This document shows, in pieces, positions 42,409-51,976 of a stretch of 64,000 nucleotides of DNA. The notes beneath the pieces are model-generated. The model ran no database searches, was not told the DNA's origin, and saw only the letters and a list, made by a program, of their open reading frames with translations. The translations under genes were made by a program, and so were the position numbers. Origin of the DNA: Sphingopyxis panaciterrulae (GTDB taxonomy: Bacteria > Pseudomonadota > Alphaproteobacteria > Sphingomonadales > Sphingomonadaceae); NCBI RefSeq assembly GCF_014199295.1, contig NZ_JACIJH010000002.1, forward strand, positions 62,001-126,000, given 5' to 3'. How positions within the stretch are numbered: position 1 is the stretch's first letter; each line of letters opens with the position of its first letter.

Positions 42409-45400
42409 TTATTCCGCCGCGAGCAGTTCTTCCGCGCCGCCGAGGTCGACCGAGACCAGGCGGCTGATGCCCTTTTCGATCATCGTCACCCCGAACAGGC
42501 GGTGCATGCGCGCCATCGTCACCGCATTGTGGGTGACGATCAGATAGCGGGTGTTCGTCTCGCGGCTCATCCGGTCGAGGAGGTCGCAGAAGCGTTCGAT
42601 ATTGGCATCGTCGAGCGGCGCGTCGACCTCGTCGAGGACGCAGATCGGCGCTGGGTTGGTCAGGAACAGGCCGAAGATCAGCGCCACCGCGGTCAGCGCC
42701 TGCTCGCCGCCCGACAGCAGAGTCAGCGTGCCGAGCCGCTTGCCCGGCGGCTGCGCCATGATCTCCAGCCCCGCCTCGAGCGGATCGTCCGAATCGACGA
42801 GTTCCAGATGCGCCTGCCCGCCGTTGAACAGGGTCGTGAACAGGCGCTGGAAATGGGTGTTGACCGTCTCGAAGGCGGCGAGCAACCGGACGCGGCCTTC
42901 GCGATTGAGATTGCCGATCGACCCGCGCAGCCGGTTTACCGCCTGCTGCAGTTCGTCGATCTCGGCCGCGTTCCGTTCGCGCTCGCCGTCGAGTTCGGCG
43001 AGTTCATCGGCGGCGACCAGATTGACCGGGCCGAGCCGCTCACGCTCGGCGATCAGTCGGTCGTGCGAAGCCGATTCCGCAGCGGCGTCGCTGACGCTGT
43101 CGCTCTCGAAGCCCGCCTTTTGCGGCAGCAGCGGCGGCGGGCATTCGAAGCGCTCGCCCGACAGGCGGCCCATTTCGACCCGGCGCAGTTCGGCATTTTC
43201 AGAGCGCGCGACCGCACCGGCGCGGGTTTCCCGCGCGGCGGCAACGCGCTCGCGGATCGCGGTGAGCGCCGCCTCGGCCTCGCGCAACGCCGCCTCGGCC
43301 TCGCGCTCGCGGGTCTCGGCTGCGGCGACCTGCTCGCGCAGCGCCGCCTGCTGCGCCTCGGCGGCGGCGCGCTCGGCAGCAAGCTTGTCGGGCAGGCCGG
43401 CGAGCTTCGCGGCCTCGGCGGCAAGCGCTTCGGCGCGCTTGTCCATGTCGGTGACGCGCCGCGCCGCCTCGCCGGCGCGGGCTTTCCAGCTCCTGATCTC
43501 GGCGCCGACGACCGCCTGCCGCTCGCTGAGCGCGGCGAGGCTGCGTTCGTGCGCGGCGAGCGCACCCTGCGCGTCGGTCGCGCCCGTGCGGGCACGGTCG
43601 GCCGCCTGCTCGCCGGCGTCGAGCGCGGCGCGGGCGATCGCCTCGTCGGGCAGCGCGTCGAGCGCGGCCTCGTGCGCGGCGAGCTGTTCGGCGGCGTCGC
43701 CGGCGGCGGCGGCGATCTCTTCGCGGCGGCGGTCGAACAGCGCCGCCGCGTCGCGGTGCCGGTCGAGCGCGGCCTGCGCCTGGTCGGCGGCGCGCAGCGC
43801 GGTGCGGCGCGCCTCGTCGGCTTCGGCGAGCCGCTTGCGCGCCGCCGCCGCCGCCTCGGTGCGTGCGGCGAGGGTCGCGGCCATCGCCGCGCGCCGGTCG
43901 CGGAGTTCCTGCACCCCCAGTTCGACCTGCGGGCGCTGCGCGGCGAGCGCGTCGAGGCGGTTCTGGCGGGTCAGCCGCTCGCTCGCCGTCGCGCCGTCGC
44001 CGCGGGTGACGAAGCCGTCCCAGCGCCGCATCACGCCGCTCAAGGTGACGAGCCGCTGGCCGACCGCGAGCGGCTGGCCGGTGTCGCAGTCGGCGACTGC
44101 CACCTGCGTGAGGCGGCGGGCGAGCGCGGCTGGCGCCTCGGCGACCTCGGCGAGGGCTCGGGTGCTGGGCGGAAGCGGCGGATCGTCGGCGCGCGCCTCG
44201 GCGCCGAGCCAGCTTCGCGCCGCATCGGCCTCGGTGCCGGCGTCGAGATCGTCGCCGAGCGCGGCGGCGAGCGCGGCTTCGTAGCCGGGGCGAACGCGGA
44301 TGCGGTCGAGGATGCGCGCGGCGTCGTTGCGCGAGGCGGCGAGCGCTCGGTCGAGCGTCGCCGCCTCGCCTTCGAGCGCCGCGAGCGCGGCGCGCGCCTC
44401 GGCGAGCGCGGCGTCGAGGGTGGCGAGTTCGGCGGTGGCGGCCTCGCGGTCGGCTTCGGCGTCAGACAGCGCGGTTTCGGCGGTTCCGATCGCGGCTTCG
44501 GCGCGCTGCGCGGCGTCCGCGTTTTCGGCGACCGTTGTGGCGAGCGCGACGCTGTCACCGAGTGCGGCGACCTCGGCCTCGACGCGCTGGCGCTCGCCCT
44601 CGATCCGGCGCACCGCCGCCTCGGCGCCGTCGCGCGCGCCCACCGCAACGCGGCGGTCGGCGGCCTCGCTCGCCGCCGTCGCGCGCGTCTGCGCGAGCGC
44701 GACCTCGGCATCGCGAAGATGCGCCTGCGCCGCCTGATGCGCCTCGACGAGCGCAGCCTTGCCGGCGTCATGCGCCGTGACCTGCCGCGCCAGTTCCTTG
44801 CTCTCGGCGTCGAGCGCGGTCAGCGCGCCATGCGCCTCGCGCGCCAGCTCGCCCTCGCGCGCGCGGTCGTCAGTCAGCCGCGCCTGCTGCGCCGCGAGGT
44901 CGCCCTGACGCTGGCGCGCCGCTCGTTCCTCGCCCTGCAGGCGGACGAGGGTGGCGGTCGCCTCGGCCAGCGCGTCGCGGCGCCCCTGCGCCTCGGCGCG
45001 CGCGCTGCCGACGCGCGTCGCGACCTCGACCTGCGCCGCCGAGACGGTTTCGAGCTCGGCCTGCGCGGTCTTCACTGCGGCCTCGGCGGCGTCCGCGTCG
45101 CGGCGCGCCTGATCGGCGGCGGCGGCGGCATCGCGCCATCGCGCATAGATCAGCCGCCCCTCGGCGACGCGGATCTCATCGCTCAGCCTTTTATATTTCT
45201 CGGCGGCGCGGGCCTGGCGGCGCAGCGCATTGGCGCGCACCTCCATGTCGGCGACGATCTCGCCCAGGCGGATGAGGTTGGTCTCGGTCGCGCGCAGCTT
45301 CTGTTCGGCATCCTTGCGGCGCACGTGCAGCCCGGCGATCCCCGCCGCTTCCTCCAGCATCGCACGACGCTCGGTCGGCTTGGCGGCGATGACATTGGCG

Positions 45401-45852
45401 ATCTTGCCCTGGCTGACCAGCGCGGGGCTGTGCGCCCCGGTCGCGGCATCGGCAAAGATCAGCGCGACATCCTTCGCGCGCACGTCGCGGCCATTGGCGC
45501 GATAGGCCGATCCTGCGCCGCGCTCGATCCGGCGAATGACTTCCAGTTCGTGCCCCTCGGTCGCGTCGGACAGGCCGGCGACGACCGCGCCCTCGGTATC
45601 GCAATGGATCGCAACCTCGGCAAAGTCGCGCGGCGGGCGCGACGAGGTGCCGGCGAAGATCACATCCTCCATGCCGCCGCCGCGCATCGACTTGGGGCTC
45701 GATTCGCCCATGACCCAGCGGATCGCCTCGAGCAGGTTCGACTTGCCGCAGCCATTGGGGCCGACGACGCCGGTCAGCCCCGGCTCGATGCGCAGTTCGG
45801 TGGGTTCGACGAAGCTCTTGAAACCGGTCAGGCGCAGCCGCTTTATCTGCAC
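42409..45852 (-). CDS. smc: Chromosome segregation protein SMC
   Basis: 1147 residues. The N-terminal ATPase half has Walker A GPNGCGKSN (31-39). Two long coiled coils rich in Ala, Glu and Arg flank a hinge (about 480-640), and the C-terminal half has the signature LLSGGEQALTAVAL and Walker B ICVLDEVDAPLDD. SMC compacts and segregates the chromosome with ScpA and ScpB. It is the last gene of DUF721-DsbA-DsbA-smc, a familiar sphingomonad cluster. The antisense strand is open along nearly the whole length because of codon bias only. Confidence 0.97.
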   Translation of the reverse strand: MQIKRLRLTGFKSFVEPTELRIEPGLTGVVGPNGCGKSNLLEAIRWVMGESSPKSMRGGGMEDVIFAGTSSRPPRDFAEVAIHCDTEGAVVAGLSDATEGHELEVIRRIERGAGSAYRANGRDVRAKDVALIFADAATGAHSPALVSQGKIANVIAAKPTERRAMLEEAAGIAGLHVRRKDAEQKLRATETNLIRLGEIVADMEVRANALRRQARAAEKYKRLSDEIRVAEGRLIYARWRDAAAAADQARRDADAAEAAVKTAQAELETVSAAQVEVATRVGSARAEAQGRRDALAEATATLVRLQGEERAARQRQGDLAAQQARLTDDRAREGELAREAHGALTALDAESKELARQVTAHDAGKAALVEAHQAAQAHLRDAEVALAQTRATAASEAADRRVAVGARDGAEAAVRRIEGERQRVEAEVAALGDSVALATTVAENADAAQRAEAAIGTAETALSDAEADREAATAELATLDAALAEARAALAALEGEAATLDRALAASRNDAARILDRIRVRPGYEAALAAALGDDLDAGTEADAARSWLGAEARADDPPLPPSTRALAEVAEAPAALARRLTQVAVADCDTGQPLAVGQRLVTLSGVMRRWDGFVTRGDGATASERLTRQNRLDALAAQRPQVELGVQELRDRRAAMAATLAARTEAAAAARKRLAEADEARRTALRAADQAQAALDRHRDAAALFDRRREEIAAAAGDAAEQLAAHEAALDALPDEAIARAALDAGEQAADRARTGATDAQGALAAHERSLAALSERQAVVGAEIRSWKARAGEAARRVTDMDKRAEALAAEAAKLAGLPDKLAAERAAAEAQQAALREQVAAAETREREAEAALREAEAALTAIRERVAAARETRAGAVARSENAELRRVEMGRLSGERFECPPPLLPQKAGFESDSVSDAAAESASHDRLIAERERLGPVNLVAADELAELDGERERNAAEIDELQQAVNRLRGSIGNLNREGRVRLLAAFETVNTHFQRLFTTLFNGGQAHLELVDSDDPLEAGLEIMAQPPGKRLGTLTLLSGGEQALTAVALIFGLFLTNPAPICVLDEVDAPLDDANIERFCDLLDRMSRETNTRYLIVTHNAVTMARMHRLFGVTMIEKGISRLVSVDLGGAEELLAAE

Positions 45853-45969
45853 GAGGTCACCTCGCGCAGATCATAGGATTGCAGGCTGCGTAACGTCGGC
45901 GTCACATATCCCCCTAGAACGCCGTCATGCCGCGCGAGCCGGGGAGTCGCAAGGGGGTTGAGATGGAAG

Positions 45970-45991
45970 CCCCTCCTCCGAAGAGGAGGGG
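45970..45991. other. Perfect 9-bp hairpin between DsbA-like gene and smc
   Basis: CCCCTCCTC and GAGGAGGGG pair around a CGAA loop, five bases past the DsbA-like stop (minus strand). There is no T run, so it is more likely a half repeat element or an attenuating/processing hairpin than a full terminator. The remaining 117 bases before smc show no other feature. Confidence 0.55.
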
Positions 45992-45995
45992 AGGA

Positions 45996-46745
45996 TCAGC
46001 GCGCGCCCATGGTGCGGAGGCGGTCGCGCATCAGCGGCCAGGTGGCGATGCCTTCGGCGACCTGGCCGTTGATCAGGAAGGTCGGCGTGCCCTGGACGTT
46101 GTATTGCTGGGTCGCGGCGCTGGTTGTGTCCTCCAGCTTCTGGATCGCGTCGACATTGGCGAGGCAGCTATTGACCTGATCGGCGGTCATGCCGCGCGAC
46201 TGGAAGAACTGGTCGAGCTTCATCGCCTTGGCGAGTTGCTGGAAGCGGACGGCGGGCGGCGATTTCATCGCGGCCTCATAGCCCTGCGGATCGGCCTGCG
46301 CCGCTTCGAAGATCTGCGCCTGTCCGGCGAAGGTGCTCTGGGTCAGGGGGAAATAGCGTTCCGGCGGCGCGCAATGGGTGATCGCCGCGGCGGTGATGTC
46401 GAGGCCGTCGCGCACGAAATTGCGCAGTTCCAGGCTGACACGGCCGGTATCGATGAAATCGCGCTTCAACTCGTCATGGCTTTCGATGGAGAAGTCGGCG
46501 CAGTGCGAGCAGGTCAGCGAAGCGAACTCGACGATCTTGATCGGCGCTTCGGGGTTGCCCATGACGTGGCCGCCCTCAGGGGTGACGGCGACGACATCCG
46601 ACCAGATCTTGCCCGCGGGCGGCGCGACCTTGGCGATCACCGCCTGCTGCTCGGCAGGGTCGGTCTTGCTGTCGCCGCAGGCGGCCAGCGCGAGGGCGCC
46701 GAGCGAGGACAGGAGGGCGAAACGCAGGGCGGGCAGGGTCTTCAC
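45996..46745 (-). CDS. DsbA-family thioredoxin-fold lipoprotein
   Basis: 249 residues from a GTG at 46745, with GGAG 6 bases upstream. A lipoprotein signal ends A-L-A-A-C23. The DsbA/Bdbd-like fold has an active-site C79-S-H-C82 in EFASLTCSHCADF, and the cis-Pro loop reads VQGTPTFLINGQ. It would act as an envelope thiol-disulfide oxidoreductase. It is 41 bases after a paralogue. Confidence 0.9.
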   Translation of the reverse strand: MKTLPALRFALLSSLGALALAACGDSKTDPAEQQAVIAKVAPPAGKIWSDVVAVTPEGGHVMGNPEAPIKIVEFASLTCSHCADFSIESHDELKRDFIDTGRVSLELRNFVRDGLDITAAAITHCAPPERYFPLTQSTFAGQAQIFEAAQADPQGYEAAMKSPPAVRFQQLAKAMKLDQFFQSRGMTADQVNSCLANVDAIQKLEDTTSAATQQYNVQGTPTFLINGQVAEGIATWPLMRDRLRTMGAR

Positions 46746-46786
46746 TTCATTCTCCGTTTCATCGTGACGAGGATCGCTCTTTAGAT

Positions 46787-47524
46787 TTACTTGAGCGCGG
46801 CGTCGAGGATCGGTTTCAGTTCGGCCCAATGGCCGGCCGCGGCGCGCTTGCCGTTGACGAAGAAGGTCGGCGTGCCCGCGACGCGGTCGGCGTTGATACC
46901 GATGCTGGTCATCCCCATCAGCTCCGCCTCGGCGACACTGCTCGCAAGGCAGGCGTCGATCTGCGCCGCCGAATAGCCGCGCCCGCGCATCAGCGTATCG
47001 AGCCCGACGTCGGCGGCGATACGCTGCGTCCGGTCGGCTAGCGAGCCCTGATACCAGGGCGCCTGCTGCTCCTTGCTCATCTTCGCGGCCTTGCCGAGCC
47101 AGGTCGGCTGCGCGGCGAAGATGGCCTGATGGTTGGCGGCGAAGGCCTTGGCGCCGCCGCAGCGCGCGAGCATCGCGGCGGTCATGTCGACGGGATCGCG
47201 GACCAGGTTGCGATATTCGACAAGCACCAGCCCCTTGTCGACATATTGGGCCTTGAGCGGCACGGCCGATTCCTTTGCGAATTCGGCGCAATGCGAGCAG
47301 GTATAGCTGAAATATTCGACCAGCTTCACCTTCGCCTGCGGGTTGCCGACGCTATAGGCGCCGATGCCGCTTTCGCCGACGGCAGCCGACCAGTGCACCG
47401 CCGGCTGGGCCGGGGCCGCGGCGCTGAGCAGCGAAAGCGCGAAGAGCGGCAGCAGAACGGTGGCGATTCGGCGCCACAGGCGGCCGGCGGAGGAATGTGC
47501 CATCGGGCGATATCGTCTTTCCAT
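46787..47524 (-). CDS. DsbA-family thioredoxin-fold protein
   Basis: 245 residues from an ATG at 47524 that overlaps the DUF721 stop by one base (TGATG); a later ATG at 47503 is possible. Signal peptide or anchor at about 18-40, active site C76-S-H-C79 in YFSYTCSHCAEF, and cis-Pro loop VAGTPTFFVNGK. It resembles the neighbouring lipoprotein in sequence, so the pair arose by duplication. Envelope disulfide chemistry is the likely role. Confidence 0.9.
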   Translation of the reverse strand: MERRYRPMAHSSAGRLWRRIATVLLPLFALSLLSAAAPAQPAVHWSAAVGESGIGAYSVGNPQAKVKLVEYFSYTCSHCAEFAKESAVPLKAQYVDKGLVLVEYRNLVRDPVDMTAAMLARCGGAKAFAANHQAIFAAQPTWLGKAAKMSKEQQAPWYQGSLADRTQRIAADVGLDTLMRGRGYSAAQIDACLASSVAEAELMGMTSIGINADRVAGTPTFFVNGKRAAAGHWAELKPILDAALK

Positions 47525-48105
47525 CAACTGATGCGAGGGAGCTTCGGCGGTGTCGCGAGCCCCGCCGCCATGCGTTCGAGCACGGTACGAAGCTCGGGGT
47601 CGCCGATGTCGCGCAGACTGTCCCCCAGTTCGGCGGGTACGGGTTTCAACATGGCCGGCTGGTGAACGGGCGCGGCGCGCGCGATCTGGCCGTGGGTCAT
47701 GCGCACGCCGGCGATGGCGGCATAGCCGAAGAAGCGGTTGACCGCGGCGATGATGTCGGGCGCGACATGCTGGAGCATCGGCGCGTGGGCGCCGCTGATC
47801 GTCAGGTGCAGCGTGCCGCCCGCCTTCTGCCCCGCGGGAAAGCGGATCATCGCGGGCTGGGTGACGTCGGCCAGCCTGTCGCCGACGATCTCGCGCCAGC
47901 GGCTGACCACCGACGACTGGACGAAACCGAATTTGCGAAAGGCGGTGCGGCCGATTTCGGGCACCAGGTCGGCGATCGCGCGTGCTTCGCCGCCACGCGG
48001 GCGTTCATAGGCACGCGCGGGCGCCTTTTTCTTCGCCGCCGTCTTCGCCTTCGCCTTGCGGGCGGGCGTCTCTCCGCTCCCTGCTTTCGCCATGCGCGCC
48101 GCCAT
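47524..48105 (-). CDS. DUF721 (DciA-like) protein
   Basis: 193 residues. A basic Ala/Lys-rich N-terminus (about 1-40) is followed by the DUF721 domain: WREIVGDRLADVTQPAMIRF (about 70-89) and GTLHLTISGAHAPMLQHVAP. Some DUF721 proteins (DciA) load the replicative helicase; whether this one does is not shown by the sequence. It heads the DUF721-DsbA-DsbA-smc run and is divergent from mutY with a gap of 14 bases. Confidence 0.83.
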   Translation of the reverse strand: MAARMAKAGSGETPARKAKAKTAAKKKAPARAYERPRGGEARAIADLVPEIGRTAFRKFGFVQSSVVSRWREIVGDRLADVTQPAMIRFPAGQKAGGTLHLTISGAHAPMLQHVAPDIIAAVNRFFGYAAIAGVRMTHGQIARAAPVHQPAMLKPVPAELGDSLRDIGDPELRTVLERMAAGLATPPKLPRIS

Positions 48106-48119
48106 GCCATAGGCGGGGG

Positions 48120-49181
48120 GTGAGCGTCCAGACTTCCGACACCATCGACACGCGACAGGAGTTCGCGGCGCGCATTCTCGACTGGTACGACCGGTCCGCG
48201 CGGGTGCTGCCGTGGCGGGTGCCGCCGGGCAGCAATGCAGTGCCCGATCCCTATCGCGTCTGGATGGCCGAGGTCATGCTCCAGCAGACGACGGTCGCGG
48301 CGGTTGCGGGCTATTTCGAGCGCTTCACGGTGCGCTGGCCGACGGTCGCCGACCTCGCGGCGGCCGACGATGCCGACGTCATGGCGGCGTGGGCTGGGCT
48401 CGGCTATTATGCCCGCGCCCGCAACCTGCTCGCCTGCGCGCGCGCGGTGGTGGCCGAGCATGGCGGACGCTTCCCGGACAATGAGGCGGCGCTGCGCGCG
48501 CTGCCTGGGGTCGGCGACTATACCGCGGCGGCGGTCGCGGCGATCGCCTTCGGCCAGCCGGCTGTGGTGGTCGACGCCAATATCGAGCGGGTGATCGCGC
48601 GCCACCGGCTGATCGAAACTCCGCTCCCCGCCGCCAAGCGCGGGATCAAGGCGGCGCTGGCGCCGTTGGTGCCGGCGGCCCGCCCCGGCGATTTCGTGCA
48701 GGCGCTGATGGATCTGGGCGCGGGCATCTGCACGCCGCGGTCGCCCGCCTGCGCGATCTGCCCGGTGATGGCAGACTGCCGCGCGCGCGGACGCGCCGAT
48801 ATCGAACGGCTGCCGGTCAAGCCCGCGAAGAAGGCGAAGCCGCAGCGCCATGGCGTCGCGCACTGGATCGAACGCGACGGGTGCATCTGGCTCGTCCGGC
48901 GGCCCGAAAAGGGCATGCTCGGCGGGATGCGCGCGCTGCCCGGCGGCGAATGGAGCGGGACGCCGGTCGAATCCGAATTGAGCGAGTCGGGGATCGCACA
49001 GGTCGATCATGGCTTCACCCATTTCGACCTACGGCTGACGCTGGTGCGTGGCGAAACGCCCCCCGAAGGCCCCGATGCCGCAGGGGAAGGCGAATGGTGG
49101 CCGCTCTCGACGCTTGACGCGGCGGGGCTGCCGACGCTCTATCGCAAGCTGATCGACAGGCTGCGGGAGACGGATGGATGA
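48120..49181 (+). CDS. mutY: A/G-specific adenine DNA glycosylase
   Basis: 353 residues from a GTG at 48120. Catalytic Glu51 (EVMLQQT) and Asp152 (VDANIERV) match MutY, the helix-hairpin-helix is LPGVGDYTA (128-136), and the iron-sulfur Cys are 204, 211, 214 and 220 (Cys-x6-Cys-x2-Cys-x5-Cys). A C-terminal NUDIX-like domain recognises 8-oxoguanine. MutY removes adenine mispaired with 8-oxoguanine. Its stop overlaps the next start by four bases. Confidence 0.95.
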   Translation: MSVQTSDTIDTRQEFAARILDWYDRSARVLPWRVPPGSNAVPDPYRVWMAEVMLQQTTVAAVAGYFERFTVRWPTVADLAAADDADVMAAWAGLGYYARARNLLACARAVVAEHGGRFPDNEAALRALPGVGDYTAAAVAAIAFGQPAVVVDANIERVIARHRLIETPLPAAKRGIKAALAPLVPAARPGDFVQALMDLGAGICTPRSPACAICPVMADCRARGRADIERLPVKPAKKAKPQRHGVAHWIERDGCIWLVRRPEKGMLGGMRALPGGEWSGTPVESELSESGIAQVDHGFTHFDLRLTLVRGETPPEGPDAAGEGEWWPLSTLDAAGLPTLYRKLIDRLRETDG

Positions 49182-50464
49182 ACATGATGGTGACGCGCCG
49201 GGCGCTGCTCGGCGGCATGGCGCTCGGCGGCGCGGCGGCTTTTCTGCCGGGATCGGCGTTCGCCTTCCGCGCCGACGGCGCGACGCTCTATCCGGCGACC
49301 AACGCCTTCATCAAGGGCTTCGTCGACCGCCGCGAGCTCGCCGGCACCCTTGCCTGCATCGGCAAGGGACAGGAAGCGCCGCTCAGCTTCGGTGCCGGCA
49401 CGCAGGCGATGGATTCGGCGAAACCGGTCGGCCCCGACACGCTGTGGCGGCTCTATTCGATGACAAAGCCGATCACCGCGATGGCGGCGATGCTGCTGAT
49501 CGAGGAAGGCAAGATGGGCCTCGACCAGCCGATCGCCGATTTTCTGCCCGCCTTCGCGAAGATGACGGTGCAAAACACCCCCGACGGGTCGATTACCGCC
49601 GTGCATCCGGCGAAGACGCCGATCACCGTGCGGCAGCTTCTGACCCACACCGCCGGGCTCGGCTATAACATCATCCAGACCGGGCCGCTGCGCGATGCCT
49701 ATAACAAGGCGGGGCTGATCGGTGGACAGGTCAGCCGGCTGCCGATTCCGGGGATGCCGCCGATTACCCCGGCGCCCAGCCTAGCCGCCTTCGCCGACCG
49801 GCTCGCCGAGCTGCCGCTCGTCTACGAACCGGGCACGCGCTGGAGCTATTCGGTCGGGCTCGACCTGATGGGGCGGGTGATCGAGGTCGTGTCGGGACAG
49901 GCGTTCGACGCCTTTCTGAAGACGCGCCTCTTCGGCCCGCTCGGCATGACCAGCACCTTTTTCCAAGTGCCGGCGAGCGAGGCGGGACGGCTGTCGACCA
50001 ATTATTTCCCGATGGGCGGCGTGCTGCTGCCGATCGATCCGGGGACAAGCTCCATCTATCTCGACAAGCCGCCGATGCCCTATGGCGGCGGCGGGCTGGT
50101 GTCGAGTGCGCGCGACTACGACCGTTTCCTCGCGATGCTGCTCGGGGAAGGCGAGACCGGCGGGGTGCGGATCATGAAACCGGAAACCGCGCGGCTCGCC
50201 ATGTCGAACCTGCTGACCGAAGGCGTCGCGACCAGGGGCAGCATGATCGACGGACAGGGCTTCGGCGCCGGCGGGCGCGTGTCGCTGGCGGGCTCGCCGA
50301 CCGGCGAGGGCGTCTATGGCTGGGGCGGCGCGGCGGGCACGATCGGCTTCGTCGACCGCGCGCGCGGCTATCGCGTCGGCGGCTATACCCAATATATGCC
50401 GGCCGACGTGCTGCCCTTTCAGGCCAAGTTCGGCGAGGCCTTCTACAAGGATGTGATGCGCTGA
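49178..50464 (+). CDS. S12-family serine hydrolase (EstB/class C beta-lactamase-like)
   Basis: 428 residues. A twin-Arg-like signal (TRRALLGGMALGGAAAFLPG) predicts export. The nucleophile motif is S94-M-T-K97, the second is Y224-S-V226 in WSYSVGLDLMGRV, the variant seen in EstB-type esterases, and the third is in GWGGAAGT. It overlaps mutY by four bases and nudC by one base (TGATG), an unusual but tight arrangement with two nucleic-acid or nucleotide enzymes. Substrate unknown. Confidence 0.88.
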   Translation: MNMMVTRRALLGGMALGGAAAFLPGSAFAFRADGATLYPATNAFIKGFVDRRELAGTLACIGKGQEAPLSFGAGTQAMDSAKPVGPDTLWRLYSMTKPITAMAAMLLIEEGKMGLDQPIADFLPAFAKMTVQNTPDGSITAVHPAKTPITVRQLLTHTAGLGYNIIQTGPLRDAYNKAGLIGGQVSRLPIPGMPPITPAPSLAAFADRLAELPLVYEPGTRWSYSVGLDLMGRVIEVVSGQAFDAFLKTRLFGPLGMTSTFFQVPASEAGRLSTNYFPMGGVLLPIDPGTSSIYLDKPPMPYGGGGLVSSARDYDRFLAMLLGEGETGGVRIMKPETARLAMSNLLTEGVATRGSMIDGQGFGAGGRVSLAGSPTGEGVYGWGGAAGTIGFVDRARGYRVGGYTQYMPADVLPFQAKFGEAFYKDVMR

Positions 50465-51333
50465 TGGCTTTGCCGCTGGGATTCACGGGCGCGCGGCTCG
50501 ACCGCGCCGATCAGGTACGCGTCGATGCGGAGCGCTTCGCGGCGGTTGTCGCCGATCCGCGCGCGCTGTGCCTCGCGCTCGACGGCATCGACTTCGTTCC
50601 TGGCGAGGGCGGCGGGCTGCACTGGGAACCGTTCGACCCCGCCGACACGCGCGCGCCGATGCTGCTCGGCATCGATGAGGCCGGGGTGCCGCATTTCGTC
50701 CGCGAACCCGCGCCGGGACAGCGCATCGATGCGCGCTCGCGCACCGTGATGCGGCTGCTGCCGCTGCTGTCGGGCGAGGAAGCGGCGCTCTATGGCGGCG
50801 TGCGCAGCCTCGTCGACTGGCACGTGCGGCATCGCTTCTGTGCCGTGTGCGGCGCGCCGACCGGGCTGTTCCGCGGCGGCTGGGGGCGGCGCTGCGACGC
50901 CTGCGGGGCCGAGCATTTCCCGCGCGTCGACCCGGTCGTCATCATGCTCGCCGAATTTGAAGACCGCGTGCTCGTCGGGCGCCAGCCCGGCTTTCCCCCT
51001 GGCTTCTTCTCCGCCCTTGCCGGCTTCGTCGAGCCCGGCGAATCGCTCGAGGAAGCGGTCGCGCGCGAATTGTTCGAGGAAGCGGGGATTCGCGTCGCCG
51101 ACGTCGCCTATGTGGCAAGCCAGCCCTGGCCTTTCCCCTCGTCGCTGATGATCGGCTGCCGCGCCCGGGCGCTCGACCCCGCGCTGACGCTCGACGAGAC
51201 CGAGATCGAGGCGGCAATGTGGGTCGACCGCGCCGGCGTGCGCGCGGCGCTGGCCGGCGACATGGGGGCGCCCTTCGTCTCGCCGCCCTCGCTGGCGATC
51301 GCGCGCCATCTGCTGGAGGATTGGGCGGGATGA
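50464..51333 (+). CDS. nudC: NAD+ diphosphatase (NudC-type NUDIX hydrolase)
   Basis: 289 residues. N-terminal domain, then a zinc ribbon with Cys126, 129, 144 and 147 (CAVCG, CDACG), then the NUDIX box starting GFVEPGESLEEAV (187-208), and the NudC-specific SQPWPFP. It hydrolyses NAD(H) to NMN and AMP and can remove NAD caps from RNA. One-base overlap with the upstream hydrolase; convergent with the DUF2497 gene 135 bases away. Confidence 0.94.
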   Translation: MALPLGFTGARLDRADQVRVDAERFAAVVADPRALCLALDGIDFVPGEGGGLHWEPFDPADTRAPMLLGIDEAGVPHFVREPAPGQRIDARSRTVMRLLPLLSGEEAALYGGVRSLVDWHVRHRFCAVCGAPTGLFRGGWGRRCDACGAEHFPRVDPVVIMLAEFEDRVLVGRQPGFPPGFFSALAGFVEPGESLEEAVARELFEEAGIRVADVAYVASQPWPFPSSLMIGCRARALDPALTLDETEIEAAMWVDRAGVRAALAGDMGAPFVSPPSLAIARHLLEDWAG

Positions 51334-51468
51334 CCGACCCTTGCAGGTCGTGGTAAGATAGCACGCCGCCGGGGTCGCCGAAGAAGGGCTCAAGCGTGAA
51401 ACGCTCGCGGCTCCCACCGCAGCTTCGCGGCGATCCCTCTCCCTATCGCTGCGCGACAGGGCGAATCG

Positions 51469-51885
51469 CTACAGCCGCCGTCCCGTAATCCGGCTGATTT
51501 CCTTCGCGACCATCGCCTCGACCATGTCGGGCAAATGCGTGTCGAGCCAGTCCTTCAGCATCGGGCGCAAGGCTTCCATCACTACCTCTTCCATCGTGCG
51601 GCCGCCCGCGGCGGGCGGTGCAGAGGCGGTGGATGCGGGGGTGATGGCGGCGCTCAGCGCTTCGAGGGATTGGCGCGCGGCGTCGGCGCTGCGGGTCGAC
51701 ACCAGTTCCTCGCCTTCGGCGGGTTCGGCAGCGTCGGCTTCCGGTGCCTGTTCGGCCTGCAGGTCGAGAATATCATCGCCGTCGGGCAGCTCGCGGGCGC
51801 TGCCCGGCGCTTCGTCGCGCGCTATCACGCGCCGGATCGACGACAAGATATCTTCCATCGACGGCTCTCGCGACAAGTCGCCCAT
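51469..51885 (-). CDS. DUF2497 / PopZ-like protein
   Basis: 138 residues. The N-terminus REPSMEDILSSIRRVIARDE and the C-terminus EEVVMEALRPMLKDWLDTHLP with MVEAMVAKEISRITGRR are the two conserved ends of the DUF2497/PopZ family, separated by a Pro/Ala/Glu-rich disordered middle. PopZ organises the cell pole in Caulobacter; sphingomonad versions are shorter and untested. The usual downstream neighbour valS is not here; nudC converges instead. Confidence 0.87.
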   Translation of the reverse strand: MGDLSREPSMEDILSSIRRVIARDEAPGSARELPDGDDILDLQAEQAPEADAAEPAEGEELVSTRSADAARQSLEALSAAITPASTASAPPAAGGRTMEEVVMEALRPMLKDWLDTHLPDMVEAMVAKEISRITGRRL

Positions 51886-51976
51886 GCAGGCCCCCTTCGG
51901 TGCGCCCGGGGGTGGGCGCGGTTAACCATCTTCTACCGGCGGGAGGCGGCGCTTGCCAAGTCCTATTGTCCGCGCC

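Noticed and set aside
42502-45876. A 1124-codon open frame antisense to smc
   Set aside because: It mirrors the third-position G/C bias of smc, has no recognisable domain, and reads as Arg/Gly/Ala-rich low complexity.
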